Assembly (NCBI RefSeq): GCF_019703515.2
Contig: NC_059379.1
Location: 22,867,880-22,931,879 of the forward strand
Reading direction: 5' to 3'
Origin: Myxocyprinus asiaticus
Lineage: Eukaryota; Chordata; Actinopteri; Cypriniformes; Catostomidae
DNA length: 64,000 nucleotides
Shown: positions 11,426 through 23,100 of the stretch, piece by piece
Layout: the number at the start of each line of letters is the position of its first letter
How positions within the stretch are numbered: position 1 is the first letter of the stretch
Translations under genes and position numbers: made by a program
The notes under the pieces: model-generated
What the model saw: only the letters and a program-made list of their open reading frames with translations
Database searches by the model: none
Told to the model about the DNA's origin: nothing

Positions 11426-11876
11426 CCCGACCACCATCCTGCAGGACAGGGCTTTTCTGGGGAGGGAGGGACGGTACATTATAGCTAGAGGAAATGGCTC
11501 AGAGGCTCAGTGGTATCCATTCCTCAGAAGTTGGAAGGAGATTTGGACATTTACACGAAGTGAAACAGGAGGGGTGTATGGTGTTGGAGCTTGTTGGGTT
11601 ATCATTTTACAACACTGCCAAGCTTCACTCACTGAATCCCTCCTTTGACACTCTCACTGTGCTCAGACTATAAAGCTGCTGGAGTTTACTCTTAATTTTG
11701 GCATTTCTTTGAAGTTATCACTATTAGATTAGATTGGGATATTATGGAAGAGGTATAGTTGGAGCTGTATGGACATGGGCTTCTCTGTTCTGATGCAGGA
11801 AATGGTTCTAAACCGTGTGGACCAGGTTATAGTGAGGAACAGTCAAACACTAACCAAATATTATGCATGTATAGAA
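11426..11876 (+). other. PDAP1 3' UTR (proximal)
   Basis: This is non-repetitive sequence directly after the TAG stop at 11423-11425. No AATAAA was found before the hAT insertion at 11877. The clearest AATAAA followed by a GT-rich stretch downstream is at about 15199-15204. If that is used, the 3' UTR would contain transposon sequence; this is uncertain. Confidence 0.4.
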
Positions 11877-13011
11877 TAGGGATGGGCATTTTGGTCATTT
11901 GCCTACTCAAGTACTCGGACTAATTACTCGATTACTAGTGTGTCTTATTCCAGTGGATTGTCTATTCATTATTATAGGCTGTTATAAAATAATCTGTTGC
12001 AAAATGTACAAAAGATTGCATAATCAAAATATAATGCATCATATTTTGTCATTGTGAAGATTCGCTGCCCAACTCAATGAAAGAGTGGGCACAACGTGCG
12101 TCTGTCTGTTCCTTCAGGTTACTGTAGTAATCTTAGTAAGCATGCACCAGTTTTTTTAGTGACTGTCTGAACCGTCCATTTTCAAATCACCGTTGGCTTA
12201 ACAGAAGATGCCATAACCATCGCGTTTTTAATGTGTGTTAAGTTGAAGTTTAATTTTGAAGACGCTGCGTTCTGTTCCATTTAGCTACGCGCTGTCTAGC
12301 TGTTTGAAACACTTGCAGTGGGTTGAGTCCACTGCCACACGCCTGGTGTGTGTGCATGTGTCTCCCCGAGTGTTCGCTCCTGTGGGAAAGCCACAATGCT
12401 CTGTATTGTTGATGCTGTGATGATTCATGAAGCGTTCCATTCAACTCGGAGAGTCAGAATTTCCACTGTTCAGCTGGGGAAAGTGCAGCGGAATGACTCT
12501 TTATGTCAGACCTCTAACTTGGAAACTTGTGCGGAAATCTTCAACTCGCATTTCACCGAGATGCAGGTGTGTGTTACGTCACGCAAACATTTCGGCACCC
12601 AGGATGGGGAGGTTTACAGTCAGTGACAAAAATTCACTTTTATTGAATAATATCCATTAACGAGTCTTACATTTAAATGATAATAAAACGTGTTTAGCAA
12701 ACGTTTTGAAGAGACAGGTGTTCAAAACACGGTTAATTACACTCTATTGGTTATCGTAATGATAGCAATGCAGCATCGTGTATCAGTTTGGTTGCTATGA
12801 GATGTCTCTGACAATCAATGTACCCCTCAAAATCACAATGTAATCAATCTCAAAATTTAAAAATAAGCTCCCTCTTTGACACGGGTGTTTAGTTGTCAGG
12901 TAATTGTCACTGAATTTCGAATTAAGTGAAAGTCACATGCATGATCACCATTGATCATCGTTTTCATGATCGATCATTGCTGCCACGTTCGAGTACTCGT
13001 GCCCATCCCTA
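11877..13011. mobile_element. hAT-type transposon with exact 8-bp target duplication
   Basis: Terminal repeats TAGGGATGGGCA (11877) and TGCCCATCCCTA (ending 13011) are flanked by identical octamers GTATAGAA at 11869-11876 and 13012-13019. Subterminal CAAGTACTCGG and CGAGTACTCG are also inverted. No transposase fragment is recognisable, so it is a non-autonomous copy of 1135 bp. Confidence 0.88.
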
Positions 13012-13019
13012 GTATAGAA

Positions 13020-14450
13020 TGCCATCAGACCTTGTTCACTTTTGTGGCCTCATTCTGTAGGTGTAAAACAATAATGCTGTTTTCATTCAGATGTGTTCAT
13101 TAGTGGTTGGTTTTTTGTTTTATTTATTACTTGGTGTAATCAGGGCATGTTGAGATTGCTGTGACCTAATGCTGCATTTATATCCTTATTTAAAATGTCA
13201 ATGTTTTTAAGAATGGAAAAAAAAAAGAAAAACAATACATACTCCATGCAAGGTAGTAGTATCAATAGACCAGTATTAAAGTCGTTGCATCAGCACACCT
13301 GAGTTGTTGCATGTCCTTTAAGAAAAACAGGAAAGTGTGTTCACCATGTAAACGACAATTCCCTGTTTCTCAGGGGTTTTGTATTTCTCTTGAAATGGGA
13401 CCATTATTTTTGCCAACTGGTGTAACCTCTTAGTGGTTTGAAATGTTTTATGCTTTAGCCCACTGCTAGGTCCTGACTTGCATTGACCATCTAGGAAAAG
13501 CAATATTACCTTGATGATGACACAATTGTGTTGTCTTAAACGCAATTATTACAAAATGTTTTAACATTTGCAAACCATTCACCAGTATGGAAATTATAAT
13601 ATTTACATAGGGGAAATAATAGGAAAAAAGTGTAATTGCAAAATTGAAATTTTGCTGTATACGAATAAACGCATTGGTAAATGAATACAGTACATGTGTC
13701 AGCTGCAATTTCTATAATGCTCAGAGAGAGGGCAGAAATATTGATCTCACATTAATGAGATGAGAAATAAGCAGAGACTTTCACAACTTTAAGCTGTCGC
13801 CTATAGATGGCAGTGTTTGACATTTGGAGATCCCACTGAGACCGATCACGGATGAAGTTTAGAAACAAAAGCTGTACAAAAGAAACTACATACATTTCAA
13901 AGGCCATGATGACCAACTGTCATGATGTTATAAGGAGAAGAAAACGCGAAGATGAGATTACAAATTGTTAAAACCTTGATTACCTTATTAAAGTGCTTCC
14001 TTGTACGTCGCAGCTTAGCGAACGTTTTTATGACTTTAGTGAGGTTTTATGGCATTAATGAGTAAACAAACTCCATTGCTGTTGATGTAAGCTACATTCA
14101 TGTTTCTACAGTTATTTTTCCTACAATAAAACCATGGTTTGAAAAAACAAAACATTTAAGTCACAAAGATTCTGAAAGCAAAGTTTGTGTAAGAGACCCT
14201 GTATTTCCCCCACATGGCACATTTACTTGAGCCGTTCCTCTGGTTTCAGTTCATTGTCTTAACCACAGTGTTTCCCAAGGTAGCTTAATTCTTTTTGAGA
14301 TGACACACCTAATGAGATATAAAAATTATTTCCCCTTTCACATCCTGCTATTTGCACACACAAACGCTACTTTTTATGTTTAATTGGTTGTAATGTGGAC
14401 ATATAAGCTGCTTAAATACAACATGTGTAGAGTATGATATGAATATTAAC
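13020..14450. other. Intergenic DNA between PDAP1 and SH3BP1
   Basis: This is AT-rich DNA with no recognised gene, splice-flanked coding stretch or element ends. Confidence 0.4.
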
Positions 14451-14955
14451 ACAAGTAAGACCGAGATGAACGTGAGCAGAACACCTGGTGCTCTCAATAT
14501 CAACGGCAGACAGCTTCAGCAAGTGGCTGAGTTCAAGTATCTTGGAAGTGTCTGCATTGAAGACGGAAAACTGTACAGAGAGAGAAAGACCAGCTTGCAC
14601 CACTCATGAAGCACCCACACATCCCCATCGAAACAAAAGCAACCACTTTCATAACCACTTCGACATATCAATGTCAGATATGGACTCAAAGTCTTGAGCG
14701 TAAGATCATAACATGCAAAATGCGATGCCCGAGATGAAGAGTCAACAAGACCAGACACGATATGATTAGAAATGAGAAGATAAGGGAAATGGTAGGAACA
14801 CAACCAATCCACTACTATATAGAACCACAACAGATCAGATGGCTTGGAAATCTCAGCCGTATGGGCACACACCAACTGGCCCACAAAGCACACAACAGCA
14901 GAAAGTCTGGATACAAGGCCAGAGGACCACCAAGAAAAACCTGGATATAGGACTT
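14450..14955 (+). mobile_element. Non-LTR retrotransposon fragment (C-terminal RT region)
   Basis: The frames at 14450-14580 and 14762-14950 read KTEMNVSRTPGALNINGRQ, LQQVAEFKYLGSVC and, further on, GTQPIHYYI, RWLGNLSRMGTHQLAHKA and RKSGYKARGPPRKTWI. These are the region after the catalytic core of a LINE reverse transcriptase, probably RTE-like. Several frameshifts and stops break it. Only the last ~170 codons are represented. Confidence 0.7.
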
Positions 14956-15491
14956 CAAATAAACATTGAGAACACATGGCTGTCCACCCATCAAGGCCTG
15001 CTGATCGTCAACTTCTCCCTGTGATACCATTTGTTATAAGCGGACACTTGTGATTGCCAGCTAGTTATGAGTGTAGGATACATTTATTTACCCTTGGATG
15101 GTCTTAATTATCAAGTGCCTACTTTAAACCTGCTGGGTAAAATGTACCTGTTTTTTTTATTTTATTTTATTTTTTTTAATCATCAGTTGCAAAAGCTTGT
15201 AATAAAAGCTCTGTTTGCTCTATCTCTCTACTTTTAGTATTAGATAATTCTGCTAGATGGCAACAAACACTAGAAAAGCATTTTTCTATTACAATATACA
15301 GATCTGAAAGGCAGGGGCGCCCCAACGTGATATGTAACTCCGCCCATAGATATCCAGTCTTTTTTATCTCGGCCTCTTAATGGACTACAAGCTTGATCTC
15401 GGTGTCATTTGAAAGCTATGAACATCAGCTTTGCAATGATAATAACATTTCATCATAAACAGGAACATATTCAAACATTGATTTGTTTATA

Positions 15492-15527
<36 letters not shown>

Positions 15528-15897
15528 AACAGCATTTTTCTTGAGACATAACAGTGGATCATTTACCCAGACAAGCTGAGAGACAAGTAAAAATAGAATT
15601 TTATTTTAGAAAACAACCTAAAAGCTGATATAGAGTTTGAAGCAGTGATTGGAGCAGACTTTTAATTAACTTTTTTATTCACAATTTCACTTTGAAAAGT
15701 CTTTTGATGATTATTTAAACAAAATAATCAAATAATTAATAACCATAATTTGCAATAATTCTACTTTTTTAATAGGTGTTTATCTAATTTTAAAATGTCG
15801 AACATCTAATAAACAATGAACATGAACAGTAGAACAAATGAATGTCAGTTAAAAAAGTGTGTATGTGTGTGGGGGTGGGGTTGGGTGGATGGATGGA
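14956..15897. other. Intergenic, low-complexity rich
   Basis: It holds an AATAAA at about 15199-15204, a poly-T run at about 15491-15523, and AT-rich sequence of no recognised family. Confidence 0.35.
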
Positions 15898-16330
15898 TTC
15901 TTTTTTTGTTTTTTTTTCCCTTTTCTCCCAATTTGGAATGCCCAATTCCCACTACTCCTCGTGGTGGCGCTGTTACTCACCTCAATCCGGGTGGCTGAGG
16001 ACATGTCTCAGTTGCCTCCGCTTCTGAGACAGTCAATCCCCGCATTTTATCGTGGCTCGTTGTGCATGACACCGCGGAGACTCCCAGCATGTGGAGGCTC
16101 ATGCTACCCTCCGCGATCCATGCACAACTTACCACGCGCCCCATTGAGAGCGAGAACCACTAATCGCGACCACGAGGAGGTTACCCCATGTGGCTCTACC
16201 CTCCTTAGCAACCAGGCCAATTTGGTTGATAGGGAGACCTGGCTGAAGTCACTCAGCACACCCTAGATTCGAACTCGCGACTCCAGGGGTGGTAGTCGGC
16301 GTCAATACTCGCTGAGCTTCCCAGGCCCTC
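15898..16330 (-). mobile_element. tRNA-derived SINE, copy 1
   Basis: Read on the minus strand, the element starts with a tRNA-like head (CCTGGGAAGCTCAGCGAGTA near 16327, A-box) and a B-box match GAGTTCGAATC near 16275-16265. The body continues to the conserved 3' end ATTGGGCATTCCAAATTGGGAG near 15925, then a T-rich (A-rich on the element strand) tail. It shares the whole ~430-bp body with the copies at 19041, 27087, 33372 and 60478. Confidence 0.85.
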
Positions 16331-16724
16331 CCGGGGTGTGGGTTCTTGAAAATATGAGTGTGAGTGTATATTTTGAACTTTTCTACCATTTTACAACTTT
16401 CTCGTAAGTTTTTATTTGATCTGGAGTCAAACTGACCTGGAGGTACAAAGTAGGGACTTTTTTTGTAGCTTTGTTTATAAATGCATGAAGTAAAAAAAAC
16501 ATACATTGCCATGTTCAGATAACGTCTGTGGAGGATGTCATGAAGTTTCATGCTGAATACTTAAAGTTAAGTTGATGTAAATCAGAGTTAAATGTTCAAA
16601 CATTGACCCGTGAGTCCATCCAAGGGTTAATTTGATATGATAAACTACAGTGCAGCAATATTCAATTGAAACAGCACTGTACAATAATCCACAAATGTGT
16701 GTGCATATATTTTCAAAATATAGG

Positions 16725-16945
16725 TAACATTTGTAAATGTATTAGGTATCATGAACTAACACTGAACATTTATTAATATAGATTTTTTTTCATTGTTAGT
16801 TTATATTAGTTCATAATGCACTAACTAATGTTACCATACACCGCTTTTAATTTTAAAACATATTAGTATATGTTAAAATTAACATTAAACAAGATTAATA
16901 AGTGCTTGTTCATTGTAAGTTCATGTTAACTAAAGTAGTTAATAT
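16725..16945. mobile_element. AT-rich MITE
   Basis: Internal inverted motifs (TTAGTTTATATTAGTTCATAAT, AGTTCATGTTAACTAA) and GTTAACATTAGT-type termini match a common fish miniature element. A similar short piece lies at 48725-48775. Confidence 0.5.
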
Positions 16946-16949
16946 CTTG

Positions 16950-19020
16950 GTTACAAATGTAACTTTGGTTCCCTGAAAGAAGGTAATGAGATGCTGCATC
17001 AGTAGCTGATGCTATGCGAACTCCTCCCAGAAGTGACAATCTCTGAAGCTCCTATAGAACTACAGCAATTTATTGGCAGATAGCACTTGACACTCTGCCT
17101 CTTTTGCGCGTGTCATCGCAGGCATACTCGGCGCTATTTCATCATAATTTTTGACTAAAGGGAGGAGCTATCTCAGTCCCTAAACAACAAGAAATCAATA
17201 GTGCAGCAAAGCTATGCAGCGTCTCCTTCCCTCCTTTTAGGGAACCAAGGTTACATTTGTAACTGAGATGTTTCCTTTTAAGTCAGTCTCTCGACACTGC
17301 GTCAGTAACTGATGCAATGGAAATTGTATACCATAATGCAGTGCTACTGATTTAGATGCAACAGAACAATGCTCACTAGCCAAAAGTGTAGTAAAAACTC
17401 ATCATCGCATCAGAAACACTACAAGCAATGACACTAGCTAGGGCTGGGTTTCTCAAAAGCATCACAAGCTTAAGTTGATTGTAGAGACCAGTGCTGCCAA
17501 TCTACTTGGGCTTACAATGTTTTTGGGAAACACAGCCCAGTCTGGGTAGTCAAACATTGACATATTAACATCCTTCGCAGTCAAAATCTGGGATTAGAGG
17601 GAGGAAACGTCCAGGTTATAGAACCTGGCAAAGGAGTTAGGGGGAAGCTCAGCCTGCTGCCAGACAGATGTCTTCTAGAGACACTCCTTTCGCCCAAGCC
17701 CAGGAGAAGCCACACTCCTGATAGAATGAGCTTTTGATGTGCTTTGTTTTCAGTCAATGTACATGCGTAATGCCATCACGGGGTCTTTTAGCCTCGTCGG
17801 TCTTGAACGGAGGTGGAGAGAATGCTTACAGAGAGACAACCCGAGCCCTTAAAATAGTGGCAAAAACCTAAAAAAAAAGTCCAGTCCAAACTCTAAAGAA
17901 GAGTCTTTGACCAACAAGACCTGTAGGTCCCCAACATGTTTTACTGAATCCAACGCAAGCAGTCTTTATTGAGAGAGTGCACAAGATTACTGCATCTAAC
18001 AGCTCAAAAAGGGGGACCCGTTATCACTTCCAAAAACAGCACTTAGTCCCAGACTGGGACAGTAGCAGGGCCAAGTCATTTCCAGCCGCTCGTGCATCTA
18101 TGGAAAGAATGGCACCAGCGCTGAAACTCGGAGGCCAACGCGTTTAAAACTATTCATCCAGTCAAGGCTTGAGTAAGAACTTCAAGCCAGTCAGTCTCAG
18201 AGGCCACTCTTTCCCATTTTCCCGCTTGCCGGGAGAAATTACAGTAAACACCTCACCTGAGCGTGACGTCTCACTATTGAAAAGTATTGCTCACATCATC
18301 TCCACTACCAAACATGATCGATCGTAGGCAGCGTGCCAGAGCGGGCTGCAGATCGTTAAGGGCAAACTGTAGCCGCTTGAGATGTAGAAGAGGACAGATG
18401 CGAGCCCTAAGCTGGCGACAAATCATCCTGAAACTCTCTATATCTTGTCCTCGCTTATGCGGCCCCTCGGGAACCACAGAGGTCAGATATCGGGAGGAGA
18501 GGGGACTGGCATTAACTTTCTGAAGAAAGCAAGCCTAGAGCAAAGCGAACACATTCAATCTCAGCGAGTGCTGCTTCAGTGTGGGCTTGTTCCAGGCAAA
18601 CAAACAGCGCTTGTGTCTGACAGAGGGATAAATCACTTGTAAAACACTAAATGCCATTGTAAAAATGCCATCTTGAAAAAGACGCTTCAATACAATAGCA
18701 AATAAACCATAGTGCAAAGGATACGCTTATCATGGTAAGCACAACAGGGAGATAAATAATCCACTGGCTGTTTAGAAGTGCAGGTCAAGATGACGAAGCG
18801 ATGAGTCGGGCTAGCAGAGTATGGGAGATGTAATAGGGACCCTTAAGGAGAAAATGTCTGATGAAATGGTGCTGTGCTCCAGTTTAAATGCTCACAATGA
18901 TGTGTGTAAGGGGCAGAGTGTCAAGCATCATCGGCCAATAGATTGGAGTGATTCTATATGGGCTTCAGGAGTTCCCACAGCATCAGAATCTAATGCAGTG
19001 TCAATAGACTGACTTGAAAA
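16950..19020. mobile_element. Non-autonomous DNA transposon with long subterminal inverted repeats
   Basis: The left end has GGTTACAAATGTAACTTTGG at 16952. The segment 16990-17110 (CATCAGTAGCTGATGC..., TTGACACTCTGCC) is repeated in inverted orientation at 18890-19010. A second inverted piece, AGGGAACCAAGGTTACATTTG with ACTGCGTCAGTAACTGATGC, lies at 17230-17310. The interior has no recognisable protein. The superfamily was not determined; CACTA-like is possible. Confidence 0.6.
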
Positions 19021-19040
19021 GTGTTACCAAAATATTTAAA

Positions 19041-19485
19041 AATGACATAAACAAAAATTCTCCCATTTTTCTTCCCAATTTGGCATGCCCAATTCCTAAC
19101 TCACTCTAAGTCCTCATCGTGGTGTATTGACTCACCTCAATCTGGGGGGCGGAGGACGAATCTCAGTTGCCTCCGCGTCTGAAACCATCGATCCGCGCAT
19201 CTTATCACGTGGCTTGTTGAGCGCACTACTGCGGAGACTTAGCACGTGTGGAGGCTCACACTATTCTCTGCGGCATCCACACACAACTCGCCACGAGCCC
19301 CACCGAGAGCGAGAACCACATTATAGCGACCATGAGGAGGTTAACCCAACGTGACTCAACCTACCCTAACAACCGGGCCAATTGGTTGCTTAGGAAGCCT
19401 GACTGGAGTCACTGTGCACGCCCTGGATTAGAACTCACTACTCCAAGTGTGGTATTCAGCGTCTTGCTGAGCTACCCAGGCCCCC
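19041..19485 (-). mobile_element. tRNA-derived SINE, copy 2
   Basis: Same family and orientation as the copy at 15898. It is flanked by TACCAAAATATTTAAA (19025-19040) and TACCATAATATTCAA (19486-19500), an imperfect target duplication of about 15 bp as expected for LINE-driven SINE insertion. Confidence 0.88.
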
Positions 19486-19500
19486 TACCATAATATTCAA

Positions 19501-20149
19501 TTATTAAAGAAATACACAAGAAATGTAGAATTTGCTCAGTATGCAAAAAGCATAATTAATAGAATGTATAAAGACTTTTACATAATGGGAACATGGAGTA
19601 TTGTTGTCAGAAGAACTGGATGTATGTAGAGGAGTTTAAAAGGTCAAGAAGAGTGACAGATTATATTTAATCAAGAGCATTTATATGAAATAGCTATATT
19701 TAACAGATTAGTGAATTCAAATCCCGACAAGATGTTTGGTCAATTCAGTTTTATTGTTTATCGTTGTCTATGATTCAACAAATTTTCTGCTCCGATTCAG
19801 CTGATAGACAGACAAACACTGGTAGCTGATAGCAAATGAACTGAACTGCAAATGAAGCCTCTGTGTTGCACCCATTACAAGCTAATCTACTTCGAGAGGG
19901 GACTGCATGACTTTCACAGGGTGATATGAAAATGTCTTTCCTCTTATTCATTTGGTAACTTCCTCTTTCTCTGAGCCGATGTGCACAAATGTGAAGCAGT
20001 CAAGTTGAGAGTGTTGTTGACTGAAGTCTGAATTTTGAATTCAAAATTTTATTGAATTCAGAGAGCAATATTTTCCATCAAATGAAGCTACAATACTCTT
20101 GACCTGTGCTTACATACACTGGGACTTAAAAACGAAATTCTTCATCACC
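19501..20149 (+). promoter_or_regulatory. SH3BP1 upstream region
   Basis: This is the sequence between the SINE and the SH3BP1 start codon. It must hold the promoter or a 5' UTR exon if exon 1 is correctly placed. It is not CpG-rich. An imperfect inverted repeat around GAATTC lies at 20035-20060. No TATA or other element could be assigned with confidence. Confidence 0.3.
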
Positions 20150-23100
20150 ATGCTGAAGCCGTTTCACATCTTAAAGCAGTTTGGAAATGGGGGGAAGTAA
20201 GTACTCGCATGTGTTGATTTCGTACTGTTTGTGGTGTTAGACAATGTGTGACCAACGTGTGAATATTTTCTATTGTAAATTCAAACAGTTGAATATTAGA
20301 ACATTTTTGGTCTTATAGGTTCATAGTGTCTTTCTGGACAATGCAGCAAAACCTGATTCCTACATTGTATTGCTTACCTGTTGCTGTTTATTACTGTATG
20401 TGACATTAGAATTAATTGGCATGTCAAAGCAAGTTTATCTACCAGAAAAGGCTGAGCACTTCTCTCCTACATGAGAGTGACAGTTACATTTCTCTTGGTC
20501 TTTCCATTGTTCAAACATAAAGACAGTACAAGCGTTGGTGTTTGGTTTCGCACACACACACACACAAAAAAAGGCAATAAAAACAATGTGCACCAGTATT
20601 AGGTTTTTAATCTTTCATGTGCATGGCTTAAAGTATGTTCTTTGAAAAAATATTTCAGGAATATTTACAAAGTTCATCATTATGTAGAGTCTAAAATGAT
20701 TGACAGTGATTAGGTGATTTTCTTGAATAACATTGTTATAAAAGGTGTCACTTCTTAGTTGCTGATGATAAAGAGCACATCTGCAAGTTGCACTGCACAA
20801 GGTGCTAGTTTTGCAACCCGCTCTGATATGACATTAACTGGAAATTAATAGACTTCTCAACTCAAGGCCCAAAGCAAAGACAATACCGCATTGATAAGAC
20901 TTTGTGTGACAAAACGTACGCCACATATGACTTATTCTAGCTGAAGTTACAAAGAAGTTAATGGTAAAATACCCAGCAATAACTGTGCCAATCAAACATA
21001 TTGAAAGGCCATCATCCATGTGTTAATATATTGAGTGTGGATTGTATATGAATAAAGTAATTTCTCTTTTATACTAACCTCAGACTAACATTTGATTTCA
21101 TAAGAGACATTTGATGCAATTGAACATAGAAGTTAAATTACTTTTAATCTCTCTCAGTAATTATTTGACACGCTGGAGTTTACATGGTTATTTGGTTTGT
21201 ACATCTTCTCATAATTGTATAACACAGGAATTGCACAATGGATTGCTATGTTAAAGTGGTTAAAAGAGAGAGTTTAAAATGGATTTGTGCTTTAGCTAAC
21301 AGTCCACTTCCCTTCTTCTCACTTTGGTCTGTTTCCTACAGCAGCCTTGGCTCTCTAATTTTAGTTTTGGCTGCTTTGGTCACAGTAAAGAAGCAACCTA
21401 TTCCTCTTTAGTACATCTTTTGCTGTGTATAAATGTTTTTTTTTTTTGAGAATTAAATATTCATTAAAATTGTATACACTTACAATCTGATTACATAACT
21501 CTATTAGTCAAATTTGATTTTAGAACAGAAAGGTGCTATTCATTTTTTTAATTATTATTATTGGATGGAAGTAACCATCTACATTATGTCAGTAATCTGT
21601 AAGTGTTGTGTTTTTGGACTGTAGGTCACAAGATGCAACTGACCTTCTCTCAGAGGATCTGGTTTTGGTTAGTTGTTTTCACCACTACACCTTTACACCT
21701 TAAAGCTGAAGTGTGTAATTTCTGCTCCAGTGGCATCACTAAACAGAATGGCAGAAATACAGATTGTTTCAAGCAGGTTTCCCGAAACACTCCCCCGTCT
21801 GCCGGTGGTCATCAAACAAATAGTCCTGCCCCAAATTCACACCAGTGGTTGAGCCAAAGAGTGCATTTACATGCACACGAATACACTGATAACAACCAAA
21901 TATCCAACAACACAACAAAAACTCTTTATTATGAGATTTTAAATCATCTGATTATTCTCTACTTTTGATGTCAAAATGTATACAGGGATTCTCACAACAT
22001 GTGCGCATATTGGATAGGCCTGTAAAAACTCTGTTACAGGTGTTTGCATGCTATGCAAAACCGGGGCAATGGGCTAGAATCTGTGTGTGCCTGTTGGTTT
22101 AAGCTTACGTTTACACCCTATAAGCCTGATAAGGAAAAGCCTTCAATAGCATTTACAGGCCACACGCTGATTTTTAAACATAATCGGTGCAAGATTGTGC
22201 ATATAAACGTGTAAATGTTTGATGTGTCGGGCAGTCAGGGTGCTCATACAAACAGAATAATGTTTTGATAATGCCACAGTGTTTACACTTTTCACAAAAT
22301 CAACCTACAAATGGCTTACTTACACCACCCTACCAAGCCAAAATACAGTAACTATGCTAACCCTGGAAGTGAGAAAATGGCTTCACTGGTTTTTGATTTT
22401 CCAGCCAAATGTGGATTGTAAAAGAAGCCTCTACTCTGTTTTCTTTGAATGTAAGTAGTTGAGCCAAACCTGTCTGTCAGAGTACACATAGCCATTTATA
22501 ACTTTTTTGACAGTGTGTAGTACTTTCGATTTTCCTTTGCAGGGCAGTATAGAGATGTCTGCATATTAAGCTAGGAGAAAATATTTAAAAATTGAAAACA
22601 ATTACAGACTTCAGCTTTAACTGCTGATGACTTTGCTAATCCACTGCTTTTTAGGTACACTATGTGTGCTTACAGTACAAATACAGTGTTGATGAACTTG
22701 GATAAATGTCTCATTTTCTTTTGCTTTAAGGTGGAACAGCGTGTGGAGCCAGCCAGGAGAGCTGCCCAGATCATCCATAAGAAGTTGGTAGGCTGCCTGC
22801 AGAGTCAGCTGGGACTGGACTCAGAGAGACGGATAGTAAGCTAACCTCCTATTTAATCATGGATTGTAAGTGTGTTGGCACAGATTTTGAAGAAGATTAC
22901 CATGCGCTGTATATGAGAAATGAGTAACGTTCAGGAAGACAAATGAAATGGTCATATGATAAAATGCTTTGCCTGTGGCTATGAAGATCTTCTACATGGA
23001 CCACCATCACTGTGGATGGAAAGGGGATTTTTTTCCCAACATTATCTTGGCTTACTATTTTGTTAAGAAACATAATTCCAAATTGCTCCAGAGATGATGG